Positions 18,621 through 30,300 of a stretch of DNA of 64,000 bases are shown in pieces. The translations under genes and the position numbers were made by a program. The first letter of the stretch is position 1. Each line of letters begins with the position of its first letter. The notes beneath the pieces were generated by a model. The model saw nothing but the letters and a program-made list of their open reading frames with translations, ran no database searches and was not told where the DNA came from. The DNA is taken from the NCBI RefSeq assembly GCF_000485795.1, contig NZ_AXZL01000059.1, positions 1 to 64,000 of the forward strand, read 5' to 3'. Source of the DNA: Shewanella decolorationis S12. Lineage in GTDB: Bacteria > Pseudomonadota > Gammaproteobacteria > Enterobacterales > Shewanellaceae.

Positions 18621-19143
18621 CTTGTCTTATTGTTTTTTAATAAACTTAAGTGATTATGTGTCGATTAGCCATAGCTAAAACAAAGCCCATCCGGAGTGCA
18701 AATCTATGTTTACACAATTCCGTGGTAAATATGTGCGATATCTGCTGAGTTTATAAACAAAAATGAACTAAAAATTGGCTTCACTGCCGATTTATTCACC
18801 TAAAAACCCGTTCACCTATCCGTTAATCATAAAATTGATTAAAAATGGGGGCGAAACTAATATCAGAATTCAAAAACCAATACAACAGACAAGATTGTTT
18901 TTAACAAAAAAAGCCCTGTAATGCTAATTAACTGCTAACAATGCGTTGCCGAGGTAATAAATTAAACCGTTAATTAAGTGAACTGCGGCTCAAAACAGCA
19001 TAAAAAATACAAAAAATAGATCTAAATGGAAGAATAGACTTATTTCACGCCCCCATAAAAATCTTAGCGAAAGCGCGAGCAGCCCTTTAAAATAGTGGCA
19101 ATCTAAAATCGTTCCCAATAATTCACTCGATAGTCTGGTATTC
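18621..19143. other. 523-bp gene-free divergent region
   Basis: This region lies between divergent brnQ and trmN6. It is AT-rich, with several TTAATTAA-like stretches. I see no convincing open reading frame, hairpin with T-run or recognisable operator. The brnQ and trmN6 promoters must lie here. Confidence 0.5.
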
Positions 19144-19869
19144 ATGGCATTTACCTTTAAACAATTCCACATTGACGATCTTAATTGCGGCATGCCCGTC
19201 AGCACCGACGGCGTGATATTAGGCGCATGGGCTCCGCTATCGCAGGCCAAGCACATTCTCGATATTGGTGCGGGAAGTGGATTATTAAGTTTAATGGCGG
19301 CGCAGCGCAGCCAAGGGCAGATCACAGCCGTTGAGTTGGAAGAAAAAGCTGCCGCGGCGTGCCAATACAATATGACGCAAAGTCCGTGGGCGGATAGATG
19401 TAAGCTCATCCATGGCGATATTCAGCACGTTTGCCAACAAGCTGAGTATCAAGGATATTTCGACCATATCATCTGCAATCCGCCCTACTTTGAGCATGGC
19501 CCCAAGGCAAATGAACAACACAGGGCGATGGCACGTCACACTGACAACTTAGGCTTTACGCCCTTACTCGAGGCGATCGGTCAGTGCCTGTCACATGAGG
19601 GCCACGCCAGCCTGATCCTGCCCACCCAAAGCTTGACGCGCTTTAAAGCTTGCCTACATCAGACTAAGCTTTATCTTGTGCAAGAAGTGAGCGTAAAAAG
19701 CGTGGAAGATAAGATTGCAAACCGCGTGCTGCTGCTCTTGGCTAAGACTCTGTTGACTAAAAGTCAGGATGAACCCTATCAGCACACAGAGCTCACCATA
19801 CGTGGGGAAGATGGCCGTTATACCGAGCAAACGATTGAACTAACGAAAGATTTTTATCTAAAGCTTTAA
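19144..19869 (+). CDS. trmN6: tRNA1(Val) adenine-N6 methyltransferase
   Basis: A 241-residue SAM-dependent methyltransferase of the YfiC/TrmN6 family that modifies A37 of tRNA1(Val). The SAM motif DIGAGSG is at 40-46. The N6-adenine signature NPPYF is at 112-116, followed by the family segment ARH. Length and the N-terminal KQFHIDD segment (start of the family) fit. No clear Shine-Dalgarno precedes the ATG. A terminator follows. Confidence 0.9.
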   Translation: MAFTFKQFHIDDLNCGMPVSTDGVILGAWAPLSQAKHILDIGAGSGLLSLMAAQRSQGQITAVELEEKAAAACQYNMTQSPWADRCKLIHGDIQHVCQQAEYQGYFDHIICNPPYFEHGPKANEQHRAMARHTDNLGFTPLLEAIGQCLSHEGHASLILPTQSLTRFKACLHQTKLYLVQEVSVKSVEDKIANRVLLLLAKTLLTKSQDEPYQHTELTIRGEDGRYTEQTIELTKDFYLKL

Positions 19870-19880
19870 TTCGATTAGCA

Positions 19881-19910
19881 ATAAGGCTCGCATCAAGAGC
19901 CTTATCTTTT
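19881..19910 (+). terminator. terminator after trmN6
   Basis: The nine-base arms ATAAGGCTC and GAGCCTTAT are followed by CTTTT. It sits between the convergent trmN6 and HD-GYP genes and may serve both directions. Confidence 0.75.
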
Positions 19911-19925
19911 GTAGCGAATCTAATA

Positions 19926-20921
19926 TCAGCTATCTATCCATTTATTTTTAATCTCAAGCACTTTGTCTAAGTTTTCGGTAAATAAGCGCACTAACTCAGG
20001 ATCGAAATGCACGCCGCTCTGCTGGTGGATATATTCCATGGTCTGCTCAATTGACCAAGCTTCTTTATAGGGACGCTTACTGGTAAGCGCGTCAAACACA
20101 TCCGCCAAGGCAACTATCCGTCCCTCTAAAGGAATGTCTTTACCCTTTAATCCATTTGGATAACCAGTACCGTTCCACTTCTCATGGTGGGTCAGTGCGA
20201 CGGATTTGGCTAATCGCAACAATTCGGAATCAGCTTCTCCAATAATTTCGGCACCGATATGGGGATGGGTCTTCATTACGGCAAACTCGTCATCAGACAA
20301 CTTAGCGGGTTTAAGCATAATGCTATCTGGAATGCCTATTTTGCCAATATCGTGCATGGGCGCCGCGTGCAATAAATCATCCGCCTGCGCCTCATTCAGG
20401 CCGTAAGCCAAAGCCAGTATTTTTGAATAATGACTCATGCGCAGCACATGGGTGCCGGTTTCATTATCTTTATATTCTGCAGCGCGGCCTAAACGTTGGA
20501 TAACTTGAAGCCGGGTGCGTCGAAGTTCTTCAGCCTGAACTAATGACAAGTGCGTCTTTACCCTAGCTTTAACGACGGTTGGTGACACAGGTTTTACAAT
20601 ATAATCCACGCCCCCTACCGCAAAACCTGCCGCTTCATCGTGCTCATCGTTCAGCGCGGTCACAAAAATAACTGGAATTGATTGCGTCTCTTTAACACTT
20701 TTGAGTGCTTGGCATACCTCAAGCCCTGTCATATCTGGCATCATAATATCGAGCAAAATCAATGATGGCTGTTCAATTTTGACCAACACCAAGGCTTCTT
20801 CACCACTTTTGGCAAAAATTAGCCGATAGTCTTGCTGCAATATTTGTTTTAGGACTCGCAAATTAACAGGCTCATCATCAACCAGTAATAAGGTCTTCTT
20901 ATCCTCTGTAACTGTCTGCAT
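19926..20921 (-). CDS. response regulator with HD-GYP domain (c-di-GMP phosphodiesterase type)
   Basis: A 331-residue RpfG-type protein. The N-terminal receiver has phospho-acceptor D58 in LLDIMMP and the conserved Lys in YIVKPV. The HD-GYP domain has H190-D191 in APMHDIGKIG, then HHEKWNGTGYP at 245-255 with an intact GYP. This family hydrolyses c-di-GMP. The gene starts two bases after the stop of the hybrid kinase gene with its own AAGGAA site, so kinase and regulator are one operon and probably one phosphorelay. Confidence 0.93.
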   Translation of the reverse strand: MQTVTEDKKTLLLVDDEPVNLRVLKQILQQDYRLIFAKSGEEALVLVKIEQPSLILLDIMMPDMTGLEVCQALKSVKETQSIPVIFVTALNDEHDEAAGFAVGGVDYIVKPVSPTVVKARVKTHLSLVQAEELRRTRLQVIQRLGRAAEYKDNETGTHVLRMSHYSKILALAYGLNEAQADDLLHAAPMHDIGKIGIPDSIMLKPAKLSDDEFAVMKTHPHIGAEIIGEADSELLRLAKSVALTHHEKWNGTGYPNGLKGKDIPLEGRIVALADVFDALTSKRPYKEAWSIEQTMEYIHQQSGVHFDPELVRLFTENLDKVLEIKNKWIDS

Positions 20922-20923
20922 AG

Positions 20924-23900
20924 CTATTCCTTATTAGAACTGATGGCAAGCCGCAAGTTAGTCAGTGCATCATGGGCAATATCAAAATCAAAATTATCTA
21001 AAGCATCAACTATGGCGCTAACCGAAGACTCATAATCTTTATTAATATGAATTAAGGCAGCCAAATCAGCCTCGTCAAAGGTATGGTGAGTTACTGCTAT
21101 AAGTAAAGAATCAATATGGGCTAGCACTTCACTTGGATCACTTAAGTCCACAGAATGCGACTTATGCAAGGAGCTATCGGCATGCTGAATGTAGAGAGAA
21201 ACTTGAGCTAAGGTCGCAACAATTTCAGCCATAAGCTGTTGAATAGATAGAGCAGACTCACCACTTGCATCGACCTGCTGTTCTAATGAAGCAAATAGAC
21301 TCATACAACGAAATAAGCCTAAATTACCAGATATGCCTTTTAGCCCATGGGCTAACTGCTTGATAAGCTGATTCTGCTTTTCGTTTAAGGCATGCTCAAG
21401 CTGTTGGTACTTATCTGGCCATTGAGCGATAAATTTTGCTAACTCGCGAATAAATGCTTCTTTGCTTCCCCAAAGCTTTATTCCTCTTTGCTCATCGACA
21501 ATAGCATTGCGGTCTGGTTCATTCGCATGATTAGGCAAACTAGGCAGATTCAACGTTAAGACTCGAGCTATTTCTTGATTTAATATTTCAAAATCAATGG
21601 GTTTATTCGCAAAACCATCCATACCGGCTTGCTTAGCTTCAATTCTATCCTGCTCAAGCACACTCGCCGTAAGTGCAATGATAGGCATAGGTTTTAACCC
21701 AAACTCGAGTTCCTGTTGGCGTCTATGTTTTGCCGCAGTTAATCCATCCATAACCGGCATTTGCAGGTCAATGAGGGTGACATCGATATCATTTTTTTGC
21801 ATCCGCAACAGCGCCTGCTCACCATCACGGGCGGTGATCACGCTATGCCCTTGGCGACTCAAATAAACCGAAAGTAAATCGATATTTTGCTGAATATCAT
21901 CAACAACTAAAATAGTTAGCGGCGGTAGCGAGATTTTTTCACTCTGTGGCAAGGCTAAGTCTTCAATACTCGGGACTAAGGGAATGGTAAAGCGGAAGGT
22001 ACTTCCTAGACCTAATTGACTCTCCGCCTCTATGCTTCCCCCCATTAACTCAACTAATTGCTTGCTAATCGTAGTCCCTAAACCTGTGCCACCGTATTTT
22101 CGACTCATGGAAGCATCGGCTTGGGCAAATGCCTCAAATACTCGATTAAGCTGCTCCGGCGACATGCCGATCCCTGTATCTATAACCTCAAATGTTACCT
22201 TGTGTTTTTCTTGCGGAAACACTCTTACCGTGACTTTTCCTTGGGCTGTAAATTTCACTGCATTACCAATCAAGTTCAGTAACACCTGCCGGATCCGCTC
22301 CGGCGAGCCAATGAAGTTGGCATTCATACTTGGAGCGATATCCACCTCAAGTAATAAGTGCTGCTTCTTCGCCTGCAACCAAAGGGTTGAAATTACAGTA
22401 TCGATTTCATCAGTTAAGGAAAATACGCGGTTTTCTAGCTCGAGTTTGCCTTTATCTAACTTCGCACTATCGAGCACATCGTTGAGCAGATGCAGTAAGG
22501 ATTTAGCGGAGCGATTGATGGTTGTGAGCTGTTTTTGCTGTTCACTATCCAGTGTCGACTCTAACAAAATATCACTAAAGCCAATGATGGCGTTCATTGG
22601 GGTTCGAATCTCATGGCTCATATTGGCTAAGAAGGCAGCGCGAGCCGCTGCGGCTTGCTCGGCATTATCTTTAGCGGTGAGGAGATCCTGCTCCATAGCC
22701 TTACGCTCAGTAATATCCATCAAGAAGCCGTCAATCCATCCCTCCTCACTATGTTCATCAAAAATGAAATTTCCATGCTCAAAGAGCCAGCGAACTTCGC
22801 CATCTGCACGAATGATCCGATATTCCATTGAAAATGTTGGTGGCTGAACCTGAGCAAAAATAGCCTCAACATCCTCTGGATAATAAAGCTCTGAAAAAGC
22901 ACGTTTAGGCTGTGGGAGTTCAAAATCTGAGGCTGGATAACCCGTTACATTCAATACCGCGTCGCTGATATAAACCATCGGCCAACCATCAACATTCTTA
23001 CAACGGTAGGCAACCCCTGGAATATTACTGATTAAGGATCTGAACTTGGCCTCGTTATTTTTTAACTCTAACTCCATCTCATGTCGCTGGCTGAGATCTG
23101 ATATAAATCCCACAAAATAATGGGATTTCCCCAGCATCATATGGCCCAGACCTAAGCGAACTGGCACTAAATGACCATTCTTATGTTGTGCTAATACCTC
23201 ACGTCCAGTACCAATAATTTGTGCTTCACGGGTTTTAACATATTTAGCAATATAGTTATCGTGATGGATTCGAATCGATTCGGGCACAATTTTTTTGACA
23301 TTATGCCCAAGCAAATCTTCGGAGGACCAACCTAAGATCATGGTAACCGCTTGGTTGACGCTGATAATAATACCTTGACCATCAATGGTGATAATACCAT
23401 CCACTGCGGTATCCATCATCGCACGCATTCTGTCTTCATTAGATTTAGCCAGTAGAGACAGATCTTTATATTTAAAAATCACATTCACAATCAGCACCAA
23501 GCTGATAATTAGCACAGTGCCGACAGAAACACCCAGGGCAAGATAAAAGGAAATAAACGATGACTGAAGGCTTAATTCTAATCCTTCTGGTTTAACAAAA
23601 CGTGCAGCAGCCATGCCAGTATAATGCATGCCTGATATAGCTAACCCCATGACAATGCTAGCAATAAAATTACTTTTACTCGTTCGCATTTTAGAGGAGA
23701 AAAACTGATTTAACCCAGTTCGAACCCATAGAGCAATCACGGCGAGTATCACTGCGACCACAATGGATAGGGCAAAAAATACCGGGTCATAACGTAACAA
23801 TGGTGCCATTTCCATGGCTGCCATCCCCACATAATGCATGGTCCCAATCCCTGCGCCCACTAACACACCGCTAACTAATACTTGGGCAAACTTAAAACTG

Positions 23901-24268
23901 GGCTTTGATAATAGATTAAGAGCAACCCATGAAGCGGCAATGCTGGGTAATAATGAGAGTGCCGTCAGACCGAATTGATAGGTTACTGGCGTACACAAAT
24001 CAAAGGCCAACATGCCAATAAAATGCATTGACCAAACACCACCACCTAGGACAACACTCCCAGTCAGCAACATAATTTGTTGGCGAGATTTAGATTGCGT
24101 ATAGGCTGCTTGGGTCGCCACTTGGAATGCCATAAAAGCCGAGAAAATGGCAATCAAAATCGAGATAACCACCAGTGACGGGTCGTAATAGACGTTCAGC
24201 AATAAGCTGTCTTGGGAGGAGATAAAAAACTGTGACAACCAATCTAAAGCCATAAAATTCAAGCCCAT
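20924..24268 (-). CDS. MHYT-PAS-PAS hybrid histidine kinase with receiver and Hpt domains
   Basis: An 1114-residue membrane sensor. The N-terminal MHYT domain has seven predicted helices with MHFIGM (81-86), MHYVGM (144-149) and MHYTGM (214-219), proposed to bind metal and sense oxygen, CO or NO. PAS domains span about 282-395 and 405-525. HisKA carries H552 (SHEIRTP), with HATPase at 655-765 (GNAVKFT, DTGIGM, GGTGLG). The receiver acceptor is D834 (LIDLQMP) and the Hpt histidine is H974 (LAHGLKG). The arrangement allows a full H-D-H-D relay ending on the co-transcribed HD-GYP regulator. The start could also be the ATG at residue 6; neither has a strong ribosome site. Confidence 0.93.
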   Translation of the reverse strand: MGLNFMALDWLSQFFISSQDSLLLNVYYDPSLVVISILIAIFSAFMAFQVATQAAYTQSKSRQQIMLLTGSVVLGGGVWSMHFIGMLAFDLCTPVTYQFGLTALSLLPSIAASWVALNLLSKPSFKFAQVLVSGVLVGAGIGTMHYVGMAAMEMAPLLRYDPVFFALSIVVAVILAVIALWVRTGLNQFFSSKMRTSKSNFIASIVMGLAISGMHYTGMAAARFVKPEGLELSLQSSFISFYLALGVSVGTVLIISLVLIVNVIFKYKDLSLLAKSNEDRMRAMMDTAVDGIITIDGQGIIISVNQAVTMILGWSSEDLLGHNVKKIVPESIRIHHDNYIAKYVKTREAQIIGTGREVLAQHKNGHLVPVRLGLGHMMLGKSHYFVGFISDLSQRHEMELELKNNEAKFRSLISNIPGVAYRCKNVDGWPMVYISDAVLNVTGYPASDFELPQPKRAFSELYYPEDVEAIFAQVQPPTFSMEYRIIRADGEVRWLFEHGNFIFDEHSEEGWIDGFLMDITERKAMEQDLLTAKDNAEQAAAARAAFLANMSHEIRTPMNAIIGFSDILLESTLDSEQQKQLTTINRSAKSLLHLLNDVLDSAKLDKGKLELENRVFSLTDEIDTVISTLWLQAKKQHLLLEVDIAPSMNANFIGSPERIRQVLLNLIGNAVKFTAQGKVTVRVFPQEKHKVTFEVIDTGIGMSPEQLNRVFEAFAQADASMSRKYGGTGLGTTISKQLVELMGGSIEAESQLGLGSTFRFTIPLVPSIEDLALPQSEKISLPPLTILVVDDIQQNIDLLSVYLSRQGHSVITARDGEQALLRMQKNDIDVTLIDLQMPVMDGLTAAKHRRQQELEFGLKPMPIIALTASVLEQDRIEAKQAGMDGFANKPIDFEILNQEIARVLTLNLPSLPNHANEPDRNAIVDEQRGIKLWGSKEAFIRELAKFIAQWPDKYQQLEHALNEKQNQLIKQLAHGLKGISGNLGLFRCMSLFASLEQQVDASGESALSIQQLMAEIVATLAQVSLYIQHADSSLHKSHSVDLSDPSEVLAHIDSLLIAVTHHTFDEADLAALIHINKDYESSVSAIVDALDNFDFDIAHDALTNLRLAISSNKE

Positions 24269-24642
24269 ATAAAATATTCAAAACCCAAAAATCTGCCAAC
24301 ACAAGCAGGGCTAACGCTTGAAAACCAAAGAATAATGACCATTATCTATGGGCAGCATCAATTTATTGTTAAGACTCCATACAACGACGAGTCAATCCTT
24401 CGAATACTCTCAACAAAAGCCATAAATTTTACAACATCACTTTTATCTTATACATCTTATGCCAAATGTCTGCCTCAAGATGCAATAAATCTCGGCAAAA
24501 CACCTAAAACGCTGAATACATTTTCACAAATAAACCTCGATCCTAGACCCTGGCTTAAAAGTAAATTGATTGGGATTAAGTTATTTAAGTTAATGGGCAT
24601 AAGCCGTATAATACATGGCTATTATTCGTCGAGACGCCGCGC
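24269..24642. other. 374-bp divergent regulatory region
   Basis: Gene-free and AT-rich, it separates the MHYT kinase from srmB. A good promoter for srmB is visible at its right end. Nothing else definable is seen; small open frames inside it lack ribosome sites and domain content. Confidence 0.5.
24584..24612 (+). promoter_or_regulatory. candidate sigma-70 promoter of srmB
   Basis: A perfect -10 box TATAAT (24607-24612) lies 17 bases after a weak -35 TTTAAG (24584-24589). It would give a leader of roughly 25 bases before the ATG at 24643. Confidence 0.5.
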
Positions 24643-25905
24643 ATGCAATTTGAAGATTTTCAGCTTGACCCTAGCTTATTAGAGTCACTTAAAGCCATGG
24701 GGCACCTGTCGCCCACCACTATCCAACAAGAAACCCTGCCACACGCCCTCGAGCAGCGGGATATTTTAGCGCGCGCCCCGACGGGTACAGGTAAAACTGC
24801 CAGTTTCTTATTGCCAGCGCTGCAGCACTTAATCGACTTTCCCCGTCGTTATTCGGGTCATGCGCGGATTTTGATCCTCACGCCTACCCGTGAGTTAGCC
24901 AGCCAAATTCACCGTTATGCCTGCCACTTAGCCACAGGCCAAGGGCTGAATATCGCCATTATCACCGGCGGTGTGCCCTATGGTCCGCAGGAAGAAGCCC
25001 TAAAAGACAATATCGATATTCTGGTGGCGACCCCTGGCCGTCTGATGGAATATTTAGATAAAGGCAAATTCAGTGCGGAATCGGTCGACATACTGATCAT
25101 CGACGAAGCCGACCGCATGCTCGATATGGGCTTCTCCGCCGTAGTTAAAGCTATTGCCCTCGAAGCCCAAGGTCGTAAGCAAAATATGCTGTTTTCGGCC
25201 ACCCTCGAAGGCAGTGGCGTTATCCGTTTTGCTCGTGAAGTACTTAACGACCCTATCGAAATCGATGTCGACGCGCCGCGTAAAGAGAAAGCCAAGATCC
25301 ACCAATGGATCCACCTTGCCGACGATAAAGAACATAAGTTTGCCCTGCTGTGCCATCTACTCAAGCAGGAAGAGGTTAAACGCGCCATCGTATTCGTAAA
25401 GACTCGCGATGTGGTATCTAGCCTCGAAGGTCAGTTGCTTAAAGCTGGTATCCCCTGCGCCTTTATGCGTGGCGATATGGAACAGAAGAAACGTTTCCAA
25501 GCCTTAAGTCGCTTTACCAAAGGTGAAGTGAACGTGTTACTCGCGACTGATGTGGCCGCCCGCGGTATCGATATCGATGATATCACCCATGTGATTAACT
25601 TCGACATGCCACGTTCTGCCGATAGTTACATCCACCGCATTGGTCGTACTGGCCGAGCGGGAGCAAAAGGAACGGCAATTTCATTGGCCGAAGCCCACGA
25701 TATGCGGATTGTCGGTAAGATTGAGCGTTATATCGAACAACCGCTTAAGCGCCGTATCATTGAGGAACTGCGTCCTAAACACAAAGAGGCGCGAGTACCA
25801 ACCAAGAAAAAGGCCAAAGTAAAAGCCAAAGAAGCGGCAAAGCGGACCAACAAAAAAGAGGCTGCTAAAAAAGCCACTAAAATTGCCCGCAAGAAGCAAG
25901 CTTAA
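24643..25905 (+). CDS. srmB: DEAD-box RNA helicase SrmB
   Basis: A 420-residue ATP-dependent RNA helicase acting in large ribosomal subunit assembly. Motifs are in order: APTGTGKT (45-52), PTRELA, TPGRL, DEAD (154-157), SAT (185-187), DVAARGID and HRIGRTGRAG. The shared ITGGV and IHQW segments and overall length favour SrmB over the longer RhlE, RhlB or DeaD. The last 45 residues form a Lys/Ala-rich tail, likely for RNA contacts. Monocistronic with a strong terminator. Confidence 0.9.
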   Translation: MQFEDFQLDPSLLESLKAMGHLSPTTIQQETLPHALEQRDILARAPTGTGKTASFLLPALQHLIDFPRRYSGHARILILTPTRELASQIHRYACHLATGQGLNIAIITGGVPYGPQEEALKDNIDILVATPGRLMEYLDKGKFSAESVDILIIDEADRMLDMGFSAVVKAIALEAQGRKQNMLFSATLEGSGVIRFAREVLNDPIEIDVDAPRKEKAKIHQWIHLADDKEHKFALLCHLLKQEEVKRAIVFVKTRDVVSSLEGQLLKAGIPCAFMRGDMEQKKRFQALSRFTKGEVNVLLATDVAARGIDIDDITHVINFDMPRSADSYIHRIGRTGRAGAKGTAISLAEAHDMRIVGKIERYIEQPLKRRIIEELRPKHKEARVPTKKKAKVKAKEAAKRTNKKEAAKKATKIARKKQA

Positions 25906-25914
25906 ACCCTCCCG

Positions 25915-25938
25915 AAAGCCGCGTAATGCGGCTTTTTT
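25915..25938 (+). terminator. terminator after srmB
   Basis: The arms GCCGC and GCGGC, extended by A-T pairs, enclose a five-base loop and are followed by six T. Confidence 0.85.
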
Positions 25939-26149
25939 ATGCTCGCCATACCTGATAGAGACGAAACCAATAGTGACCCAAACGCTCTAACAATCCGTAT
26001 TTCATCACTGTTATCAAAAAAGACATGGCATCTGGTACTCACTTGCCATCATCTTTAGACACATTTTATTTACAAAAATAAATTTATTGCACTGCCTGAC
26101 TCTGATACTTTAGGCGCATTAAGCGATTTAGCACGGATGTAACAATCAT

Positions 26150-27367
26150 ATGATCAAAACCTTACTTAGGAGATTATCTCCTTTTTTTATACTACTGCTC
26201 TTTATTGTGGGCGCTGGTTTGTTAATGAAAACCAAAGAAACACCGGAGCAGAAACCCGAAGAAATGCCTATCCCTATTGTGGATGTCACTCAGGTTGAGC
26301 AGCAAACCGTATCGCTTAATCTTCCCTCCTACGGCGTGGTTACCCCTAAATACAAGACGCAACTAGTAACTGAAGTCCAAGGGCGAATGCTAAGCATTTC
26401 ACCGCAATTTGTGGCCGGTGGCATAGTGAAGAAAGGTGATCAGTTAGCCCAAATCGAACCTTCGGATTACGAAGCCGATTTAATGCAAGCTGAGGCCACT
26501 TTGGCTCAAGCAACCGCAGCACTGAATGAAGAAATCGCCCGTGGTGAAGTCGCTAAAATCGAATTTAAGGGTTATGACAAAGGCTTGCCGCCAGAGTTGG
26601 GTTTACGCATTCCACAGCTGAAAAAAGAACAAGCTAATGTGAAATATGCCCAAGCAGCACTAGCACGCGCACAGCGCAATTTAGAACGCACCGTTATCCG
26701 CGCACCCTTTGATGGCATTATCAAAGCAAGAAATGTCGATTTAGGTCAGTATGTTACATTAGGCACTAACCTCGGTGAGTTATACGACACTAGCATTGCC
26801 GAAATTCGTCTACCTATCTCTAACGATGATTTAGCCTATTTGGAATCGGTCGATAATCCTGATACCCAAGTCACCTTAAGCGCCTCATTGGCGGGTAAGG
26901 AAAACACTTGGCTGGGTAATATTATTCGTAGCGAAGGCGTTATTGATGCCGATAACCGCATGGTTTACCTCGTGGCCGAAATTAAAGATCCGTACCTGCG
27001 TGAGCACAAAACCCAAGGCAGTTTACCGCTGAAATACGGTAGTTTTGTCAACGCCGTGATTAAGGGACGCACTGTTGATGGAATCGTTAAGCTGCCGCGC
27101 CATGTAGTGCGTAATGAGCATGTCGCCTTAATTAACGAGCAAAATATTGTCGAGATGCGCCATGTGAATGTCGTGCGCAGTGATCTTGAAAACGTATTTA
27201 TCAAGGACAGCTTAAAAACTGGTGAACGTGTCGCCATCACGCACTTTAGCAATATGGCGAATGGTCAATTAGTTAAGGTGATCGGTGAAGATGCCAAACC
27301 CGTGCAAACGCCCACACCTAAGGAAGATGCTCCTGAGTCGAGTCTTGCGGCCGCTGGAGTGAACTAA
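26150..27367 (+). CDS. RND efflux periplasmic adaptor (membrane fusion protein)
   Basis: A 405-residue HlyD/AcrA-type adaptor. One N-terminal membrane anchor (residues 13-28, FILLLFIVGAGLLM) holds it in the inner membrane. The lipoyl half-motifs flank a helical hairpin (about 95-185, rich in Ala and Gln), with the second half at RAPFDGIIKARNVDLGQYV. A beta-barrel domain follows. The stop codon overlaps the ATG of the pump gene by one base (TAATG), so the two are coupled. No outer-membrane TolC-type channel gene is in the operon. Confidence 0.92.
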   Translation: MIKTLLRRLSPFFILLLFIVGAGLLMKTKETPEQKPEEMPIPIVDVTQVEQQTVSLNLPSYGVVTPKYKTQLVTEVQGRMLSISPQFVAGGIVKKGDQLAQIEPSDYEADLMQAEATLAQATAALNEEIARGEVAKIEFKGYDKGLPPELGLRIPQLKKEQANVKYAQAALARAQRNLERTVIRAPFDGIIKARNVDLGQYVTLGTNLGELYDTSIAEIRLPISNDDLAYLESVDNPDTQVTLSASLAGKENTWLGNIIRSEGVIDADNRMVYLVAEIKDPYLREHKTQGSLPLKYGSFVNAVIKGRTVDGIVKLPRHVVRNEHVALINEQNIVEMRHVNVVRSDLENVFIKDSLKTGERVAITHFSNMANGQLVKVIGEDAKPVQTPTPKEDAPESSLAAAGVN

Positions 27368-30300
27368 TGGATACTCAAAAAGGGATCTTAGCCTGGTTTG
27401 CCCGCAACAGCGTGGCAGCCAACCTGTTAATGTGGGCGCTGCTGATTGGCGGTCTATTTAGCACAGTATTGATTAATAAAGAGGTATTTCCCTCTTTTAA
27501 CCTTAATCTATTGAGCATTACCGTTGCTTATCCCGGCGCTGCGCCACAGGAAATTGAAGAAGGCATCAACATCAAGATTGAAGAAGCCATCCAAGATATC
27601 AACGGCATCAAAAAAGTCACCTCGGTAGCCAGTGAAGGTGTAGGTTCAATCACAGTTGAAGTGGAAGACGACTACGACGTCCAAACCGTACTCGACGAAG
27701 CCAAGTTACGATTGGACGCGATCTCCACCTTTCCGGTGAACATCGAAAAACCGCAAATCTTTAAAATCGAACCTGAAAACAACGTAATTTGGGTGTCGGT
27801 CTACGGTGATATGTCACTGCACGATATGAAGGAGTTGGCCAAATCAGTACGTGATGATTTGACCCAGCTCCCCGCCGTGACCCGCGCGAAGGTTACAGGT
27901 GTACGCGACTATGAAATCGGTATCGAAGTCTCAGAAGATAAACTGCGGGAATACGGCTTAACCTTCTCGCAAGTCGCCATGGCGGTGCAAAACTCTTCTA
28001 TCGACTTACCCGGCGGCTCGATTCGCGCGGAGGATGGTGACATTCTGCTGCGTACCAAAGGCCAAGCTTACACCGGCGATGATTTTGCCAATATCGTCGT
28101 CACCACGCGCCCAGATGGTAGCCGGGTAATGCTGCCTCAGGTCGCAACCATTAAGGACGATTTTGAAGAACGTTTAGAGTACACCCGCTTCAACGGCAAG
28201 CCAGCGGCGATTATTGAAGTGACCAGTGTTAACGATCAAAACGCCTTAGATATTGCCGACCAAGTTAAACAGTACGTAGAGAAACGCCGTGCCACCCTGC
28301 CAGCCAATGCCAAATTAGATACCTGGGGAGACTTAACCCACTATCTCAAAGGCCGCTTAAACATGATGATGTCGAACATGTTTTATGGCGCCCTACTAGT
28401 GTTTGTGATCTTGGCCCTGTTCCTCGACCTCAGACTCGCCTTCTGGGTGATGATGGGATTACCCGTGTGTTTCCTCGGCACTATGCTGATCATGCCGTTG
28501 GAACCTTTCTCCATGACCATCAACATGCTGACATTGTTCGCCTTTATTCTCGTCTTGGGGATAGTCGTCGACGATGCAATTGTAATAGGTGAAAGCGCCT
28601 ACAGTGAGGTCGAACGGCATGGACACTCGATTGATAATGTGATCCGCGGGGCGCAAAAAGTGGCCATGCCCGCCACCTTCGGAGTACTGACCACTATCGC
28701 CGCCTTTATTCCGATGTTGATGGTCTCTGGCCCTATGGGGATTATTTGGAAATCCATCGGCATGGTGGTCATCATGTGTCTGGCATTTTCACTGGTGGAA
28801 TCTAAATTTATCCTGCCAGCGCACTTAGCCCATATGAAGTTTAGAAAGCCGGGGGAACCCACGGGTTTCTTTGGTCGCTTCAAGGACAGATTTAATAATC
28901 GCGTTCAGCACTTTATTCACCACAGCTACCGCAACTTCCTCGAGCGCTGTATCCAACATCGCTACAACGTCGTCGCGGCTTTTATCGGCGTGTTGATTTT
29001 ATCCATAGCCTTAGTCGCTAGTGGTAAAGTGCGCTGGGTGTTCTTCCCCGATATTCCATCGGACTTTATCCAAGTACAGCTAGAAATGGATGAAGGCAGC
29101 TCAGAGCAGAACACCCTCAAGGTGGTACAGGACATTGAAGAAGCCCTGTACAAAATGAACGCCAAAATGGAGAAGGACAACGGTAGCGAAGTGGTGAAGC
29201 ACAGCTTTATCAACATGAGCTCGCGCACCTCCGCCTTTATCTTTGCGGAACTGACCAAGGGAGAAGACAGGGACGTAGATGGAGAGACGATTGCCGCCGC
29301 ATGGCGCGAACAATTGCCAGAATTACTTTCGGTGAAAAAGCTCGACTTCAATGCCAGCGGTAATGGCGGTGGCGGTGGCGATATTTCCTTTAGATTAACC
29401 TCAAGTGATTTAGAGGAATTATCCACAGCAGCCCGTGAACTCAAGCAAAAGCTCGCCACCTACGAAGGTGTGTATGATATTGCCGATAACTTCTCTTCGG
29501 GCAGCCATGAGATCCGCTTAAAGATCCGCCCCGAGGCCGAAGCGCTGGGTTTAACCTTGTCTGATTTAGCTCGCCAAGTCCGTTATGGCTTCTATGGTTA
29601 TGAAGCACAACGTATTTTGCGTAATAAAGAAGAAATCAAAGTCATGGTGCGCTACCCCTTAGAGCAGCGACGTACCGTTGGTTACCTCGAGAATATGTTG
29701 ATCCGCACGCCGCAAGGTAAGTCAGTACCTTTCTCAACCGTAGCCGAAGTCGAAAAAGGCGAATCTTATGCGTCTATTACTCGTGTCGATGGTAAGCGAG
29801 CGATAACCATTACCGCTAACGCAAATAAAAACAAGGTTGAACCTTCTAAAGTCGTTAATGAAATCCAGAAAGATTTCCTGCCGCAATTGCAGGCCAAGTA
29901 TCCCAAAATCCAAACAGCCCTCGATGGCGGCAGTTTGGATGAACAAAATGCCATGGTCGGCTTGATGCAAGGTTTCTTTTTTGCGCTATTTACCATTTAT
30001 GCCTTAATGGCGGTACCGCTCAAGTCTTACAGCCAGCCGCTGATCATTATGTCAGTCATACCCTTCGGGATTATCGGCGCGCTATTTGGACATTTGATCC
30101 TAGGGCTAGCGATGAGCGTCTTGAGTCTGTGTGGTATCGTTGCACTCGCTGGGGTGGTGGTAAACGACTCCTTGATCTTGGTGGATTTTGTTAACCGGGC
30201 GCGGGAGCAAGGGCAATCGGTCAGACAAGCGGCGGTGGATTCAGGCTGCTATCGTTTTAGGGCGATTATCTTGACCTCATTGACCACCTTTGTCGGTCTT

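Noticed and set aside
22032-22847. 271-residue open frame on the plus strand inside the hybrid kinase gene
   Set aside because: It is antisense to a well-supported kinase with all motifs. It has Ser/Cys-rich composition typical of a shadow frame and no ribosome site.
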